Source: Chromera velia
Taxonomy: Eukaryota; Sar; Chromeraceae
Direction of reading: 5' to 3'
NCBI GenBank assembly: GCA_018398765.1
Contig: JAHBMJ010000631.1
Location: 77,387-110,900 of the forward strand
DNA: 33,514 nucleotides
In this document: positions 31,140 to 33,514 of the stretch, piece by piece
Position numbering within the stretch: the first letter of the stretch is position 1
How the letters are laid out: the number at the start of each line of letters is the position of its first letter
Translations under genes and position numbers: made by a program
Notes under the pieces: generated by a model
Database searches by the model: none
The model's input: only the letters and a program-made list of their open reading frames with translations
What the model was told of the DNA's origin: nothing

Positions 31140-31405
31140 TAGGCGTATCACAGTTAATCACGGAGGGGAAAAAAATAATTATGAAGCCGATTCCCGCTTT
31201 TTTTTTTTTGTTGGCGATGTTACATAACAAACAAACGTAACTGTTCTAGCAGTAGTTCTGGCAACTGTTGTGTAACTTGTGTTAAGTGTTGTGCAACTGT
31301 TGCCTAGACTGTTGCGTAGGTGTTGTGCAAAAACAAAGAAAAAATAGTAATTAAAGCCATGTAATTTCGTTTTTTTTTCTGTGAATCTAAACTGTGATAC
31401 ACCTA
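31140..31405. mobile_element. small TIR element (MITE-like) with internal GTTGTG repeats
   Basis: TAGGCGTATCACAGTT at 31140-31155 is inverted at 31390-31405 (AACTGTGATACACCTA) with one mismatch. Inside, at about 31215-31330, degenerate repeats of a GCAACTGTTG / GTTGTG(C/T)AA unit recur. There is no coding frame. The length (about 266 bp) and layout suit a non-autonomous DNA transposon. No target-site duplication is evident. Confidence 0.55.
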
Positions 31406-31414
31406 AAAATGAAA

Positions 31415-31590
31415 TGAACTGAATTTAAGTACGTGGTGAAATTAAGTGAATTTACGTGAATTTGGGTGAAGTTGCAAATTAATTTTAATGAATTGAAGGC
31501 CTCCTAATTCATTTAAATTCATTAAAATTACATCTGTTCATTTGCAAATTCATTCGATTTCATGTAAGTTTATCTTAATTCACTTTGTAA
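31415..31590. repeat. imperfect AT-rich inverted repeat (hairpin)
   Basis: AAATTCA/TGAATTT-type units on either side of GAAGGCCTCC (about 31496-31505) are arranged as rough mirror complements: TTAATGAATTGAAGG before the centre and CCTCCTAATTCATTTAA after it, with further matching blocks outward. It may be a foldback element. Boundaries are approximate. Confidence 0.4.
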
Positions 31591-32264
31591 ATCCACAAAA
31601 TTCTAGACTTAATTTATTCAAATTCATTTAAAATTAATTATTAATTTTTTCAGTTTTTACTGAATTTGTAAAACACTTATTGAAGATAAGAATGATAAAA
31701 AAATCAAAATTTAAATATGTGGTAGTTCTAAATGAAAAAAACAGATGTTAGTAGAATTTATAAACATTTTTGACCAAATCTTTTTTAGTTCAATGCTTTT
31801 AGGAAGAGGAGAAAATGTCGGACATTTTTGTGTGATTAAAATGTTAAAATCTGTTCAATCATTGGCAACTGTATTGAAACTACACATTTACTGCAGAAGA
31901 GTTAAACACGTCTTCACCGATTACCCAGAACAAACGACATATTCCACTGACAATCCCCCACCTTCCCGCACGCCCGGCACAAAGCGAACACTGGCAAACA
32001 CCCACCCCGTAGCACCCAAACTCATTTGACCGGCTTCAAATCTAGCTTCAAATAGAGGGCACAACACTTTCTGTCCACTGTACAATCGTTTTCGCATCGG
32101 CCTGAAGTAGACGGTCGAAGATCCCCACATGCCCGAAACAAGAATGAAGCACACATCAATCGCGGCCCGGCCCAGTCAACACACCCGCCCTTCGCTGTCA
32201 CAGAGGCTCCTTCCTGCCTTGATCAGAAGCTCCTCGATCATATCAACAAAGCCGTCGAGTACGC

Positions 32265-33032
32265 TCAGCCTACGAGGGAGAACTTTTCGAGGAGGCACTG
32301 AAACTTCTCGTCGAGTGCCGGGTCTCCTGTGCTCTCCAGAGGATCCACCGGTCCTGAAACGAATGAATGAATGAATGGATCGACAAATCAATCGATTGAG
32401 GAATGATTTCGATCATGGCTGGGAATTAAGGTTGGCGATTTGACAAGATCAACAAGGAGGGACAAACAAGGTTCAAGGAAGATGCGTAAGAAAAGATTCT
32501 GCAATTACGTGATCAGGAACAAATGATGAAAATATTTTTTTTCTGCATGTCTGTATGTACTGGCTTCATCGTGACTACACATTCTGGTATTCAAAAGGCG
32601 AAGTACACGTGTGAGAAAAGCACCTTTGCACATTCTTACTCCCTGCATGCATGTTGTGAAACGTGCGTCATTTTCTAACGGCTTCAGCCAGAGAAAGAAG
32701 AGGGACAAAGGAAGCAGACAGTACTGACCCTCTCCAATCGGGAGGTAGAGCTGAGTGCAGTTCGGCTCCCAAGGACTGTTCTGCCCCCCCCCCTCAGCAT
32801 GAATCAGAGCTGCACAAAAGTGAGGAAACGGTAATTGAGAGGGCATTCTCATGAGTCATGCATGCAACGAAAAATGGGTGCAAAACGGACTGCGACCTGA
32901 CGAGAAAGGGAGAAGAAGCAGTTTGAACGAATACCCCAAAGCGCACAGCTGCATGGAATCAACAGGCGACTGCTCTGTGGAGAGGTCAATGGCTTGAAAC
33001 AGCAGTAACATGAAGACGTGAAGGCTTGACAT
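32265..33032 (-). CDS. probable small secreted protein, three exons
   Basis: Minus-strand exons 33032-32897, 32809-32729 and 32353-32265. ATG 33032 is followed by a short hydrophobic signal-like stretch (residues about 1-14). The first donor is G|GTCGCA in phase 1; the next exon follows TTTTGTGCAG in phase 1; its donor is G|GTCAGT in phase 1; the third exon follows GTTTCAG and fits phase 1. Both donors have the +3 C typical of the confident genes here. The frame ends at TGA 32267-32265, giving 101 aa with Cys 30, 63 and 92. Alternatively, GTAGGC at 32273 is a donor to an exon at 32101-32048 (116 aa). A third reading in the neighbouring frame (32268-32176) also looks coding. No family is recognised. 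Confidence 0.4.
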
Positions 33033-33514
33033 GAAGATAAATGAAGACGACAAAAAATAAGGAAACCTGCCGAGATTGTTACAATGCTACTCCTCGGAAG
33101 GTGAACACATGCGAACAAGGGTCACAGAGCACGGACACGACATCGACGCGAGAATTCAGGACGACTGGAGGAAGAGAGAGGCCAAACAGTCAATTAAGAG
33201 AAGAAGAGCATTCACGAATCCACCTGGGGGGGGACCCAACTGCTAAGCCTCTCACAAAAACGAGCAGCCGACCCTCTTGCAGTGCGTTTTGTTGCTCAGG
33301 CTGCATGTGCAGAAAGCCCAGTTTCGGCGAGGTGTAGAAGGCTACAGCTGCATGTATGTGTACACAGAATAAATGTAAAAATCAGCGAAGACTATTTAAT
33401 TACTAGTCGCTCTTCTTCAGGGAGCCAGACAGACAAACAGACAGACTACGTCGCCTTTGCTATTCCTTTTCGACAGACAGACTATATGTTTTTCCCCCCT
33501 CATTCTCTTTCGAC
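33033..33514. other. upstream region of the minus-strand gene, no supported gene
   Basis: Mixed composition. A plus-strand frame at 33041-33337 is Thr/Ser/Cys-rich, starts only 9 bp beyond the opposing ATG and has no recognised domain, so I do not call it. The right edge has GACA/CAGA repeats near 33427-33445. Confidence 0.35.

Larger units (their letters stand above)
30820..32047. other. AT-rich intergenic region between convergent genes
   Basis: It begins with the likely 3' UTR of the kinase gene and contains the inverted-repeat element at 31140-31405 and an imperfect hairpin around 31499 (separate entries). A poly-A run at about 30899-30911 and poly-T at about 31198-31210 are present. I see no gene. 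Confidence 0.5.

Noticed and set aside
1-33514. CRISPR arrays, rRNA, tRNA, bacterial operons
   Set aside because: Repeats are microsatellites or transposon ends without unique spacers. I saw no tRNA cloverleaf or rRNA sequence, and genes are intron-rich.

Overview
The window is nuclear DNA from a eukaryote. Protein-coding genes are split by many GT-AG introns of about 140 to 1,000 nt, microsatellites are dense, and a non-LTR (LINE-type) retrotransposon is present. Several signals suggest an alveolate-type protist, possibly a chromerid-like alga: an NAD(P)H nitrite reductase, a secreted divergent kinase, and introns filled with tetranucleotide repeats. That placement is inference only.

Layout. 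1-2961: repeat-rich intergenic DNA with a possible exon end at the left edge and an inverted-repeat element at 2269-2718. 2962-4022 (minus): a small secreted Cys-rich protein gene with one in-frame UGA. 4023-4818: an upstream region shared by two divergent genes. 4819-14215 (plus): a complete 16-exon gene for a fused NirB-NirD assimilatory nitrite reductase of 1,116 aa. I joined the exons by hand; every junction phase fits and the total is a multiple of three. 14216-19300: mostly low-complexity DNA, a short N gap, a doubtful Lys/Glu-rich exon cluster and a MITE-like element at 18778-19014. 19306-25750 (plus): a decayed LINE with a coiled-coil ORF, a separate ORF ending in a chromodomain, and an endonuclease/reverse transcriptase ORF carrying many premature stops. 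26467-30819 (plus): a six-exon gene for a 468-aa secreted or lumenal protein-kinase-like protein. 30820-32264: AT-rich DNA with a terminal-inverted-repeat element and a long imperfect hairpin. 32265-33032 (minus): a probable small secreted protein gene.

Function. The nitrite reductase would reduce nitrite to ammonium in the cytosol with NAD(P)H. The other three genes all start with signal-peptide-like sequence, so they probably enter the secretory pathway. No shared pathway or operon is implied.

The most distinctive features are these. Splice donors favour C at intron position +3 (16 of 20 introns in the two best genes), and acceptors are almost always TGCAG. Microsatellites often begin exactly on the donor or end exactly on the acceptor. 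The LINE carries a chromodomain ORF. Its premature stops are nearly all UAA or UAG, and each could come from a single C-to-T or G-to-A change.
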